Part shown: one piece after another, positions 35,846 through 48,506 of the stretch
How positions within the stretch are numbered: the first letter of the stretch is position 1
Layout: every line of letters starts with the position of its first letter
NCBI GenBank assembly: GCA_008711295.1
Contig: VUYV01000007.1
Coordinates: 6,601,159-6,665,158, forward strand
DNA length: 64,000 nt
Direction of reading: 5' to 3'
Origin: Anarhynchus alexandrinus
Taxonomy: Eukaryota; Chordata; Aves; Charadriiformes; Charadriidae
Notes under the pieces: model-generated
The model's input: the letters and a program-made list of their open reading frames with translations, nothing else
Databases searched by the model: none
Told to the model about the DNA's origin: nothing
Made by a program: the position numbers and the translations under genes

Positions 35846-38800
35846 ACGTCATTATATTTTTGCAACTTATGGTGTCCATCATCAGCCCCAGGCAATCACT
35901 GTGTAGCCGTGATAAATGATACACAGGCAGTTTATTATACACATTAAATCCTCTTCACTTGGTGGTCCAGGGGTTTACCTAATACGTTTTATTCCTCTTC
36001 TGCTTGGATTTGCATCTTGGATCCATTTGATACCTGATAGCAAACGCTGAATAGGTGCTACAAAACATGCATCGCACCAAACGTAATTATTTCCTATCGT
36101 CTCCTACGCGGTGAGAATCCAGTTAGCACTCTAATTTTTCTGCATTTCTAGAAAACCCAACTGTGCTAGAAATATTAACTAGCAGAAGTGAGGAATGCCA
36201 CTCTGACAGCCCAAAGTCCTCAGTGGAAAGCTGCTGGAGATCTGATAGCAACTGGAGGGGAAGGAAGGAGAGGCCGCGATAGCCAGCTGAGATCATAGGT
36301 GGCATTTAGGGAAAGCCAAAACAAATCGCTCCCGTTGGAATATGACCACGCAGAAGCCAGCACGCTTGTTTTTTTAAAATAGAGATAATTAACAAGTCTA
36401 AGAAATTAAAATCCTGGCTATGGGTCTGGCCTGAAAGACAGCACAGGAACACCCATCTGCATCCTTACATCTGCCCTCTCCTCTGAGAGTCTTTCCTGCT
36501 TTGACATGTTGTCCAAAACACCTCCTGAAGTGGACTGTTGAGGGCAAGGGAGCGTTTCTAATGTATAAGGTGTAATTAAGTGCTGGTAACACATAGCAGA
36601 GGGCAAGACTCAAAGAAGCGTAGACGCCTTCCTCCAAGCGCACCCTCCTGCACCATCAGAGCAGGTTTCCACCAGCCCGCTGGAGACAGCATCCCACAAA
36701 TTAGTCCCTCCTTGCCAAGAAGCGAACAGGAAGGATTTTTCCACAACACTGCTGTCACTCAGGCATTTGGAGAGGCTGTTCCCAATTTTCCCCCTCCAGT
36801 ACCAGCTCCTTGCTGCCAGGGTGGTCCAGGACAAAGCCTGCGAGAAGATGGCTGGTTGTAGTTTCTTGGCTGTTGAAGAAAAAGGTACTATGCAGGATGG
36901 TGAAGGAGGAGGACAAGGAATGCAGAATTATCGCAGGAGGTCATGGGAAGCCAGCAAGGGGAAACTGAAGAGGGTTAGGAGGGATGTCAGAGAGAATTTT
37001 TGCAGCTGCGTTTGGGCAAGCCAAGAGCACAGAGGGGTGTCGGGGCACTGGCGCCTTCAGCTCAGGTGTAGGCATGGAAATCGATGGTTTTGAGGATGAC
37101 GAAAGGTGAAAAACAAGCAGGGAGGGCATTAACCAGGAGGCTGAGGAGAAAGGAAGAACTTCAGAGGAATGGCACAGTTTGCTGGACTAAAGAGCGGCTC
37201 TTTCCTCTCTCAGAGCTTTGTTTCTGTCCGGCTCCTGGGGGAGGAGAGTTGGCCTACAGCTACAGCAGTAACTTTGAGTAACTTCTCAGGAAACAGCTTA
37301 TTTAGATAGCACTGCCTATTCTTCAGAGGAGAGGATAGAAGAACATATTGCCTGTTACTAATGAATGGCTTTTCCACGACTAATGATGTTTACGGGGATG
37401 GATACTCCAAGGTCTCCACGGTATCTCCACTAATAGGACAGATTTTGGCGCCAAGAAAGCATGGCTTTTTCACACACGCCTCCCGATAGGAGAGAGTTAA
37501 ATATCTTCTCTGTTTTTAATGGAAAATTAGGCAGGCATGACGCATCTGTTTAGAAGACTTTTTTCTTATCTCCGGGATCGAAAAGAATTCCAGAGCTCGA
37601 AGACCAGAAACTGAGAGCAGTTCATTCACTGCCAACGCATGCAGACCGGAGGAGTTCAGGTTGAACACAAGCTGAGGGTTGGAGTCTCTATCCACTGCAA
37701 TAAATAGATTGTTTCCACCACAACTTTGGACCTTGATTACTCGAGTTTGCAGTAAATAAAAGCTTCAAGCAGAACCCATTAAAGCTCTTTCGATTTCCAG
37801 GCTCCAGTCCTTCCAAAAGTTAACTCTTATAAAATTCGGTATACACAAATGCCCTTTGGCTGGGTGGAAGGAGGATTCACATAATCAGATGTTCATCGTA
37901 ACCTTCCGGGTCAAGGATCTCCCGCTAATGGGGTCTGTGAATTCACCACCCAGTCTGGAAAAGGCTTAAGCAAAGCATTCCCAGAGACAATAAAGATTTT
38001 AAGGGGGGGAGGGGGGAACCCGCAACTTTTCAAGAACTTTACCAAATTGTGGTGTCCACATCCCGCTTAATTTGTGCACGGGAACCAACGCTCAGCCTTG
38101 TGTCCAGGTTCCCTTTGCAGCCTCACTCTGCAAAGCCACACCGTTAGGAGCCGGTTTCACGTAAGCGGTGGGTTTTTTTAGGCGTGAGCTGAGTTCAAAC
38201 CACAAACCCTCATCTCCGAAGGGCCTGAGGGCTCTGAGCTGGGCTTCTCCTCTCAGGTGCATGGCTGCAAAGCAGAATTCAAGTCACCGAAACTCAACCG
38301 TCCCTTCAAATAAATGTGCCTTTGGCAAAGTCCGGCCCCCACTGCTGCTCCCACAGCCCGGCTCAGGAAGCATCTCTCTGCTCGGGATTTTGACACACAG
38401 CGATACTCAGCCACGTTTTTGGGGGTTTTTTTAACAAAGCACAGTCGCTCCGAAAGCAAGCAAACCAAACTTAATAGCTACTACCTTGAAGCAGTCAACT
38501 CCATATTCCAAGACAGGGCAGGTCGGTAACTCAAAATTGGCGGCTCTGGGAATCTTTATCGCTGCCGGGGTTTTTGCTGCGTCTGGCTGAGCAGGTTTTT
38601 ATAATGTCATTTCTGATCAAGGTGGTTTTCAGTAACAACTTTCAGCATATTACAGGTCAAGGTTAAGAGGGAAAGGGAAATTGCAAAGGGGAGGTGCTCT
38701 CGCTGCTCTTTGAGGTGGCGATGGCTGCAAGAGAGGGGACTTGTTCAGAAATTAAAGGAGTTATTGTAATTCAGAGGGGCTGTCAGAAGGAAAAGGAAAA

Positions 38801-39297
38801 AGTAGCATTTGTGACACCGTTAGCAAATTACAACAATGTGCAGCTGCCTGGAAATGAGCTGAACGCCAGCTCAAAAACCATCCGTGGCGAATTGATCTCA
38901 AATCGTCAGCTATTTGGTGCAGCCTATTACGGCAAAGGCCCGTTGTCTTTGCGGAAACACAACTGTGCATGTGGAAAGCGGTTTAGCCGAGTCTGGAGAA
39001 TATCTTGCGCACCAGGACCTGTCTCCCAGCAGAGGCAAAACTTAGACAAACTTTCTTTTCGCTTGTGCTGGGCAGGTTGAGAGCAGTCCCGCCGTGTCAA
39101 ATCAGAACCCGAACCACACTCGCAGTTTGACTCGGCAGCATCGCCCTCTCCGAGTCCAGGAGACCCACGTGAAGAAGCTGAGCTGGAGCTTACTCATCGC
39201 AGTGCGTGGGGGAACACCGAAAGGGATGACACGGGCTTTGCAAAGCGAAAAGCCGCCTCCGATTTACTCACCCACAATGACATGGAACAAAATCCGG
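35846..39297. other. Unique non-coding DNA
   Basis: No gene is recognised. Positions 35850-36120 are A/T-rich, unique and contain TAATTA- and GATAA-like words, so they are a candidate conserved element. G-rich runs lie near 38004-38018. Frames up to 128 codons (38694-39080) lack known domains. Nothing repetitive stands out between 36120 and 39290. Confidence 0.5.
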
Positions 39298-39744
39298 ACA
39301 TTGATCCGAGGGCTGGAGCACCTCTCCTATGAGGAGAGGCTGAAGGAGTTGGGGCTGTTCAGCCTGGAGAAGAGAAGGCTCCGGGAAGATCTTATTGCAG
39401 CCTTCCAGTCCCTAAAGGGGGCCTACAGGAGAGCTGGGGAAGGACTTTGTACTAGGGCATGTAGTGATAGGACGAGGGGAAATGGCTTCAAACTGGAAGA
39501 GGGCAGGTTTAGATTGAACATTAGGAAGAAGTTTTTCACTTTGAGGGTGGTGAGGCACTGTCCCAGGTTGCCCAGAGAGGTTGTTGAGGCCCCATCCCTG
39601 GAGGTGTTCAAGGCCAGGCTGGACGTGGCCTTGGGCAACCTGGTCTGGTGGGAGGTGTCCCTGCCTATGGCAGGGGGGTTGGAACTCGATGATCTTCAAG
39701 GTCCTTTCCAACCTAAACCATTCTATGATTCTATGATTCTATGA
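39298..39744 (+). mobile_element. CR1 LINE 3' end, 5'-truncated, fairly young
   Basis: The segment shows the full sense CR1 3' region in order: GGCTGGAGCACCTCTCCTA, GAGGAGAGGCTGAAGGAGTT, GGCTGTTCAGCCTGGAGAAG, a GGGGAAATGGCTTCAAACTGG block, AGGAAGAAGTTTTTCACT, GAGGTGTTCAAGGCCAGGCT, and GATGATCTTCAAGGTCC. It ends with three ATTCTATG octamers at about 39719-39743, the CR1 3' tail. The reverse transcriptase and endonuclease parts are missing, so the copy is dead. The octamers and near-consensus sequence suggest a relatively recent insertion. A 216-codon frame at 39094-39744 runs from upstream unique DNA through this untranslated region and is not a gene. Confidence 0.97.
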
Positions 39745-41039
39745 AAATGGATCAGCTGTGTGAGCGACATCCCTGGGCTAAGCTGGCGCGGTGCATTGAG
39801 CCGCATCGAACGATTTCTTGCCCTGTCATCCTGCAAGTGTTCCACGACCTCCGAAATGCTGGGGACCAGCTTAAGAAACCAAACGGACAGCATCTCTCTG
39901 ATTCATTCTGCTGTTACAAAATATAAATAGGAATTGCCTTTCGGCCAGGCAGGGGCAGGATCCCAGGGTTTCCCAAGCTCGAGCTGGAACCAGAGATTTT
40001 GAAAATTTGAAGGGTGAAAAGCATCCTCTGCTTTTAGGTGCTGATTTATTTGGTTTCTTGTTCGGGACACCTTGAACTTCATTTTTTAAGAAGTAGAGGA
40101 CACCCAGCTCCTGTTAATTTTATGCTGAGTTGTAACCACTCATCGCTTTGGAGAAGGATGACGCTCTGGGGAGGCATCCCTGGGAGCTTGTGGAAGTTTT
40201 GCCATTATCTTCGATGAAACCACGACTTTTGTCCTAAAACTCTGTTCAAACCCAGGAAATTTTAGCACTCAATACCAACAGTGCTGCAGGGCAAAAATAT
40301 TATAAGGTAAACCTATGCTCAATCAGCTCATCTTTCTCAGAGCTGTGGGATGGAATTAGTAGCTGAATTTGGAGCTATAAAGTAAGTTCAGCATCAGGGC
40401 GTTTTGGCTGGTGGATATCCTCAAGGAGATTACTTTCCTTGCCCTATGCTTATGACTCCATTTTTTCCACATCCAATCTTCCACGCACTTTGGGAATATG
40501 CTCAATGCTGGGCAGTGAAAAGGATTTCCTTAACATTTTATATTTGCTTACTTCTACGCTTCTGATTTCATCTGGAATCCCCAAAACATCCCAGAAATGG
40601 AGAGAACTCCAAAGGCAGAAGTGCCAGAAGCAGAAGTATACAAACCCCAGACTTAATGGTGACACTTGTCTTTTATGAACGACAATAAAGAATTGATTAA
40701 TCCCCGTTGCATTTAGTGTGGAGAAGTCGTCAAGTCACAGCCGCTGCGCTGGCAGATGTGCTGCCGTCGGCTTCTCGCTAAACAGAAGGGAAAGTCCTCC
40801 GCTGGACACAGCACAGGTTGTGCCACTATTTCCCCCCTCTTAATTTGATCACTCGGCTAGTGGATCGCTAGCATTAAGAGGCAATTATCAGTTAAACGCA
40901 TCAAACGTGTAAAGGGACGGTCATTGAAACAGAAAAGTTATCAGGGGAATAAAGGAATGAGATTTGGCCAGCAAGGGAAAGCAGAATAACAGATACAGCC
41001 CAAAGGAGGCAAACCAGTAAGTTGTCAGAGTGGTTGACG
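39745..41039. other. Unique non-coding DNA
   Basis: No gene is recognised; frames are about 80 codons or shorter. No repeats beyond short A/T-rich words. Confidence 0.5.
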
Positions 41040-41275
41040 TAATTTTATAGAGGTATGTAGTGTTTAGAGATTATATTAGATAACTGGATCTAGATGTATA
41101 ATATTATAGATGCATAATCTCTCTATATATAATCTATAACATTTCAACATATAATTTATATTTGATATAAATGTAAAAATATTTTTATTTTTTATAAATA
41201 TAATATAAATATAAACAAATTTATATTTTTCTANGTATATATATAAAAATATACATATAAAATAAGAGCATTGCC
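41040..41275. repeat. A/T-rich low-complexity block
   Basis: About 235 bp of nearly pure A/T with TATA, ATAT and TTTATA words, many of them self-complementary, plus an N at 41234. It may be a helically unstable or length-variable region. No unit repeats cleanly, so I do not call a microsatellite period. Confidence 0.85.
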
Positions 41276-42177
41276 TTCACTTTGAAGGGGGACACCAGTC
41301 TGGACAGGCGACAGTGGATTACAGAAGAAAAATTCCCAATTTATCACCCGGTGCCTACATTTCCACAACGCCGGATGGCCATCCAGTGCACATCGGTCCC
41401 ACTCCAGTGCTCGCAGAGATGCCACGAGCCGCGTCCCTGCTTACCAAACGGACCCCGAAAATCCTCTGGGCCTCAGTAACCCAGCTGCCTCCCTGAACAG
41501 TCTGGTGTTTGTGAACGGCCCTACAGTTGTAATCTTTCGGTTTCTGGGATCACCTTACAACCACAATTGGATTTCAGCAGCACGCTGCAACAGTCTGACT
41601 CCCAGCGTTATACCATGATGTTTTCTTAGCTGTATTTTCTGTTTAGTCTGAGTTCCACATAGTTTAGGGCTTAGGAAAAAAAAAATGCAAAAATAAAATT
41701 AAAAAAAATCCTCAGGTAGTTCAAACGACCTCTGTGGCAGTATCCTCCCGGCAGAGCCTGCCTTGCTCGCAGCCCTGCCAAATTTGGAGGGTTATTTGTC
41801 TCTGCTCGCCAGCCGGCGTGAGGTTAGCAGCACCGACTGCCCAGCGCATGGCAGAGCCCTGGAAACCCTCCCCTCCACTGTGTCCCCAGGGGCCACCAGT
41901 ATCCACCAGGAGCTCTTAACCGGAGCAGAAGCCTTTGAGACATCCAGGAAAGCGGTATTCCTGCCCGTATAACCCCCAAAGCATCCTCAGTGCCTCGGAG
42001 GATGCCCTTTCTGTACCAGAGGCAGCTAATGGCCAGAGCGCTGACCTGGCCCTGAACGGTGTCCCTCGGTTGCCAGATGACCCGGGGGAGGGGGGGGGCA
42101 ACATCCCCCTCCTGCTCCCTGACCCGGTTTCCCCGGGTGTAAAAGGCAGAGCTGACATTTAACCTTCTGTAAAAGTG
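41276..42177. other. Unique non-coding DNA
   Basis: Two phases stay open across 41286-41620. One, read without a start codon, is about 111 codons long. Neither has a recognisable domain or convincing splice sites, so I do not call an exon. G-rich runs lie near 42083-42099. Confidence 0.45.
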
Positions 42178-42345
42178 CTCGGAGTTCCGCTACGGAAAAA
42201 CGCCGCCTCGCTGCTTTAGCCCTGCCTCGCAAACCAGGGGCACGGCTGCCCGTCGCCCGCGTCCCCCCGCGGCCTCGGCCGTGCCCGTGGATGCTGCTGC
42301 CAGCCCAAAAGCCAGACGGCGCCAAGCGTTTCTCCATCACCGACC
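42178..42345. other. CpG-rich patch
   Basis: CpG is very dense (for example 42185-42215 and 42250-42290). A 167-codon plus-strand frame (42281-42784) and a 111-codon minus-strand frame overlap it, both without known domains. A TATAAA word at 42774 lies too far right to belong to this patch. Confidence 0.4.
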
Positions 42346-43906
42346 CAGAAGTATTACACACCCACCGGTTCGCACAACGGAGTTAACGGAAGACACGGCA
42401 CAACTGCTTTGCACGGGGGAAGCACTTGAGATACCAGCTGGTTTGAATTTCATGTGGGCTTGTGAAAATGAAGCTTTAGTGCCTTCTGCTGCCTGCGGCG
42501 GCTCTGGTTTTAAAGAGAAAAAGCAAGCCCCAAATTCAGACTCCTCTCCAACGGGCTCACGGGTACGTGGAGGATTTCAAGCCAGCGAGCTGGAAATAGC
42601 GCACGCACAGCACAACATGATCATTTCTGTCACCAAGGCAGAAATCCCACAGCCAGACCCCCGTGGAAAGCCCCCACCTCGGCTAATCAATCCCCACCAC
42701 AATCAGCCAAGGAAGACATTAAGTCTTCAGGCTGCCGGGGAATTGCCGGAAGCCGGGAATGCCGGCACCAGCTATAAAGACTAATTGACAACGACAGCAA
42801 AATTTGACGATATCCTTTCAAATTCTCCCTGTCAGCCCTGGTGTGATTTAGGGATCCCCGAAGCACCGCAGGCGAGCTCCCTCTGCTGAGGCTGAGGCCG
42901 GTGGGATGGGGAGGGCAGGGTTCTCCTCGGCAAAGGGGACGCAGCTTCTTCCCTGCCAGCATCTCCCGCTCCATCCTTACACCTATGGCTGAGCTGGGAC
43001 AGAAAAAATGGATTGACTTGTCCATATTGAGGCTATTTGACAGGTAAGAGGCTGTCCTCATTTGGTTTTGGGGAAAAATCAAAACCTTTTGCGTTTGGGT
43101 CCGTCTTCCCCTGGATTGTACCTCTGCAGTGTGCAGAGTCAGATGTGGTTTTTCTAATTGGCATAAATGCAGACGTGGCTGCTGGAAAGCTTGCAACCCA
43201 AACTGCTCCAGTGGAAAAAAATCCCATGCAGACTCCCCGAGCAGCCTCAGACCTCACCTGCATGGCCTGTGAACCTCAGAGGACCCTCCTGGGCTCCCGA
43301 AAGACCACAAAGATGCTTTCTGCTTCAAAGGGCTTCCACTGATTGAAAATTCAGCTGCTCTCAGGGAAACAGCCCAAAAGCATTTGAATCCGGCTGAGGT
43401 GATGGGAAGAGAAGGCACTTTTAAGAGCAGAAAGGACAGGCAAGAGGGAGGATTCAGCTAGGAAGGAATGCTTGACCCAGCTGCCACCTCTGTCTTCAAC
43501 ACTGGGGTTGGTACCACCTCGCTGGCACCCACCTCTTTACCTGGCTCCCCCATGCCACAAGCTCTGGGACCACAGCAATGAGCAGACACCTTCAGCATCC
43601 CCAACATGCAACCCCATGCTTCAAAGCAGCATCCTACAGGCCAGAGGAAAAATCTCTAAACAATCCTCAGGAGGTGGTTTGGAGGTGTTTCAACCCATGA
43701 CCCCAATTTCACGCCTCCCCACTTTCCCTTCAGCAGCTGCCCGGACCAAGCCTGTTGACAAAGCTGGGACATTCAGAGCATGGGCTGCATCTCCAGCTAC
43801 TTACGCAGCTGAAGAACACCACCGCTCCATCTGCGTCATCTCCCCCCTTGCTCGCCCATCCTCCCCGGTGCCCCCTGCTTTTCTCTCCCACAACCCTGAA
43901 AATGCC
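42346..43906. other. Unique non-coding DNA
   Basis: No gene is recognised. Frames of 156-169 codons lie at 42687-43196 and 43472-43942. The latter runs into a T tract that gives a phenylalanine run, which marks it as spurious. Confidence 0.5.
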
Positions 43907-43940
43907 TTTTTTTTCTTTTTTTTCTTTTTTTTTTTTTTTT
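43907..43940. repeat. T-rich tract
   Basis: Thirty-four bases of T interrupted by two C residues (43915, 43924). Confidence 0.95.
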
Positions 43941-46900
43941 AAGAGCCGCCTCATTGTTCCTGGCAGGATGGGCAGAGCAGCAGGCCGCACAATGCAAGTA
44001 CCCTTTTCTCAGGATGTACGTTGGTCATCCCAGGGCAGGAAAATGCTTACGGTGGGGCTTCCTCAGCAAACTGCCTTCAGCTCCTCACTTTCCCTCCCCC
44101 TTCCCAGCAGACTCTCACGCTGGCCCTGGTTGCCTGATTACCAGCCACCCTTGGTAGGAACTCACTCCAGGCAACGTTGTGCACCACGCACAGCTTCATG
44201 CAAGATCCAATGAACGTTCAAAACCCACCGAGCTCTCTCACTCTCCCCAGGTAAATGCACCTCTCTCCCAAGACCTGCATCCCACCTGGCGCTCGAAGAG
44301 CAACCTCATCACGTCAAGAGTGTCGTGCCCATCTCATCCGATGACAGCAGCCTCCATCCTCGCTGACGTAACGCGTGTAGACGCCGGTGCAGTAAACGAG
44401 TGCAGGAGTCCTTTCATCGCTTGCCAGCCTTTGTCCTTGGGTACGCATGAAACCCCTGGGCATCCTGAGCTTTGGGCCAGGACTGGTGTCCATCTGCTCA
44501 GCGGCCCCTGGAACAAAGGGCTCTCTGCGTGCGTGACCCCACACCCATGCTCAGCTCTGCAAATGACATTAAGTGGACGTATATAATTAGTTATTAATAC
44601 CACATGGTTCAGAACAGCGTGTACCACCACTAAGCACAGCATTAGCCTCATGTCATAGACATCCTCCCTGGGGGCTTACACGATGCAAGGCACTCACCCT
44701 CACCCTCCTCCCAGACATCACTGTTCCTCATAAACCCAGATCTGATGCAGCTTTTTGCATCTGTCAGGCTTGAGTACACATCCTGAAATGGCTCACAGTA
44801 AATCAGGTACCTGCAGTCATGCTCCCAAAGCCCAGCCTACACTTCATGGTGGGCTTCTGCTGTCACACCCTTGTGTCAATCCCAGACACCGGGTTTCTAC
44901 TAAGCAGAGCAAATCTTGCACCCTGAGCAGCTCAGGGTAAAATACAGGCCATGTTTTCTTGGGACAGTCAATTTTGTTTCAGAGCTAAAGACCTCGTCAG
45001 GAACTAGCTGTCAATGCAAGTCACATCAGCCTCTTCAAAGACCAAAAACATCTTCATGGCCAGGACCCAGCTCACTTGCAGCCGTGAGTAGTGCTGGCGT
45101 GTAGCAATGTGAATTGCAAGATCTCATGGAACTTGGCTGCAAGCATCAAGATCCAGTCTGTCATAGAGAGACCACAAAAATGCAGTGACTGCCTCACCAC
45201 AGATTTTCGTCACGCCTTCGCTGCTCTTCTTCGCATTCATCCAGGATGCATTTCCTGGGGAGGATTCATTTCCACTTCAGGACTTGTCCTCCTTCTCCCC
45301 AGCCACCGATCTCTTGTTCATGCCTCGCCTCTCCTTCATCTCAGCATCACCACTGCTGCTAATGGCAACATAGATGTCCTGTGGGAAGACCACGAGATGA
45401 GCGAGGCTTGATCCCTGTTTGGGGTAGAGAATGCAAACGCAGATGAGACCACACAATTCCCAGAAGTCCTCATTGACTTTATACAACCAAGTAATTTCTG
45501 TGGGCTTTTGCAGGGGCTCAGCATCCAAGACCTTCCTTCATTTCATATCAAGTTACAGACCAGAAGACCTACAGGGATGATGTCTCAGCAGAACTTCTAA
45601 GCCTGCCCCCACCACTGGGAAAGAATCGGTTAAAAATACCAAAGTGGTTTGAATCCTTTTTCCTCTGAGGCCTGAATGAGCCTTCCAGAGGAAAGTGCTT
45701 CTCAGCGACCTGACATGTGAATGTGTTGTTAAGGAAGAGGTGTGTATCACATACGCAGTAATTCATTTGGGCTTGAAAGCTACAAGTGGCGTTTTGAATG
45801 ACAATTTGCTTGCGGAGTCCATAAATACATGACATGATTTATCAGGCTTTGGTTAACATGGGAAACAACCCAAGAAAGGGATTTTGTAATTGTGGCTTTG
45901 CATTACGCATTTAATATATGTTCTGTCCAATTCATGAGCCCGAGGAAGAGGAGGTGTTTGGGGAGGGGTGAGCATACGGCCCAGCAGTGAAAAGCAAGAT
46001 AACTTTTTGAGAGAAATTAGCAACTTAACTTGCCATCTGCGGTTACTTTTATTTGATTAAGTGGGTGCAACTGCCTGGTGGAGCTGGTGGAGTTCCCAGA
46101 TTTTTGGGAGGAAGAGATGTTGGAGAGATGGGAGAAGGGAACAGGGAAAGCGATTCGTTGTCTCAAGTGTATTCAAAGCCTACAGTAACCCAGAGAAGCC
46201 CCGTTTCACGGGATGGTGCAGGAGGCCAGCAGACATGGTCATGAGAAGGTGCACCTAACAGATCATGGAAGTTACTGGTTCAGCAGTGTCTAAGATGTTC
46301 CTCAGGTTTCCCTGCATAAATTGTTTTGAAAAGAGAAAATGTCCACTCAGAGGAAATAATTCTTGACAAGAGTTGGTGGAAACCTCTTAGTCAGGTCCCA
46401 AAACTAGGGGAGGTTGTCCAGTGATGTCCATGCAGCAGTTTGGACAGCCTGGAGAGACCTTCTCCCACCCAGAAGAGTTGGACCTCACCAGGTAACTCCT
46501 ACTTTTCACCATGTCCTTGAACCTCAGTCAAGCACACCCCAGCTAAGCACAAACAGCTTGCTTGCAAAGCTACCAAAAAAAAAAGTTGTAGTTTGTCCAT
46601 TTAACCATCATTTCACTGCTTCATGATTTTGCGCACGTGGAGTAGAATGGCTGCAAGAGGACATAGCAAAGAGGTTCGCTTGGAGGATTCCTTGGGTTGC
46701 TGTAGCCCTGATAAGAGATTAGACACACGGACATCCTTTGTGGTGTCTCAGACGAGTGCTGTAGCTGCTGGACCTTGGCTAAGCCGAGGAGGAACAACAG
46801 CTTTGCAGGGATCACGTCCAAGGTGTGGGTTTTTCTTCTCAAAGCAAACAAGAATATTTTCTGGAAGCATCAAAGACTTGCAAAGAGAAATAAAAGTTTC

Positions 46901-47474
46901 CAACTTGTGTTTTGTCGGAGCCAAACCCGTGTCCTCATCCAGTGGGGCTGGTGAGGGGCAAGGGTTAGAACGGAAACGCACTTGGCTCTGGAGGAAAGCA
47001 AGCCTCGGGTAGAGGAGAAATCAAATGGCTACCCGCAGAAATAATTTAAAAAAAAATCCAAAAGGAAGTTTCAGATCCCTCCTCATGACTCATGCCTGCA
47101 GCATTATTCACCAGAAATGCTTCAAAATGTCTCTTCTGGCCTGCGTCGCTCTTCCCCACCTCTGGAATTCCCGTGCATCCTGCCCGACGGAGCAGCCGCG
47201 GTGGCGTGGACCCCCGGCACCCACCTTGCTTCTGCCTCCTCTGCAGCACCAAAATAACCCAGAAAAAAAAAAAATCCTCTCTGCCAACTCCATAAGGAGA
47301 AAAACAGGGTACCCTTGTTTTTAGTATCTATTCAGCTGCTTAAAAGAGCAGGAAATTTGGGCCATTTGCTTTAACCATTGTATCTTCTGTTATTCATCAA
47401 TTTTGGAAAACAGCCTCTAAAATTGTTTCCGGCTCCCCTTTCCCATGTAAATCACTCCAAGGTTTTGTGTTTTT

Positions 47475-47478
<4 letters not shown>
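43941..47478. other. Unique non-coding DNA, possibly with unrecognised old repeats
   Basis: No gene is recognised. The stretch 44150-45560 has few CpGs and a mixed composition like decayed transposon sequence, but I could not match it to a family. Frames of 106-152 codons (43755-44213, 44179-44586, 45091-45411) lack known domains. A short A run lies at 46574-46583. Confidence 0.45.

Positions 47479-47506
<28 letters not shown>
47479..47506. repeat. A28 homopolymer
   Basis: Twenty-eight consecutive A residues after GTTT. No processed pseudogene or SINE body is recognisable upstream. Confidence 0.95.
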
Positions 47507-47508
<2 letters not shown>

Positions 47509-48467
47509 AGGCTAAACATTCTGTTGTTCACAGCAATATTTTTTCACTTCATTCTAATTTAGCAACTCCGTTGAGCTCTCCTTTCCCTAAAAGCCTCCAA
47601 ACAGAGGAAGCAGTTCCTGCCTGCGGCTGCACGCAACCAGCAAATGCCACAGCTGAATGTTTTTTTCCTGTCCCCTTTTAATGCTCCGTCAGCTCCCTCC
47701 AGTAACGAAGGGGCATCGGTCGGTCCAGGGAATAGCTCAGGGAATAAACCCCCTCCTGGAGAGTTTTCTAAGTGCTGACTCTGCTTCGGAGCCTTTGGAG
47801 GGCATCTGGGTGGTAGAAAAGGCTCTTTGCAGCCAGAGAGCGATATTATTGCACTTCAGAAATTGCAAGGCAGGTATTGCAATACTCATGTTCAAGTTTC
47901 GGGAGAAAATCTGGAATTTTTAATATTATTTTTTCTTCCAGACTCCAAGAAACGCCTTAGGTTTTGGGGGGAGATGTGCAAAGGCGAGTGAAATTGGGAT
48001 ATGACCATAACCACTCCTGACAGCATGCTCACGAGACCCCGTCTCAGATACCTGCCAAGGAGAAGAGCCAAGGGCGGTATGGATCAGGTTTGAGAGAGAA
48101 TCCCTTTGTATTTACACCAGGGTTCTGCCCTGCTGATTTCAGACCGGGGTCTGCTCACAGCGTGTAGATACTTCTGTAGGTATTTCACTCGCCATTTCCC
48201 TTGAAGCCCCAACTTCAAGAGTCACCTGAAAATATCAAAAAAATCTGTTGTTGGGTTTTTTAATCTCCATTTAACCACACACTTATTCAGTCTTCCCCAT
48301 TTCCCTTAACCAAGGTACAAGAAACCATATGCATCCATGAGGAACCTGGACCTTCTCTAACGTTTCCCAGAAGGATCAGAAGGAAGCTGGACTATCTCAG
48401 CTGAGGGCTGCCAGGTTGTGCAGGATCAGGCCAGCCGGTTTTCAGAGGGTTCACACACACACAGAGG

Positions 48468-48471
48468 AAAA

Positions 48472-48506
<35 letters not shown>
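48468..48506. repeat. (AAAT)n microsatellite
   Basis: About nine perfect AAAT/TAAA units. A short (AC) run precedes it at 48452-48462. Probably polymorphic in length. Confidence 0.97.

Noticed and set aside
41286..41620. Possible exon with two phases open, one about 111 codons without a start
   Set aside because: No convincing splice acceptor or donor pair, no recognisable protein family, and such lengths are common by chance in this window.
43472..43942. 156-codon frame ending in a long phenylalanine run
   Set aside because: The run is a translated T tract; the frame has no recognisable domain.
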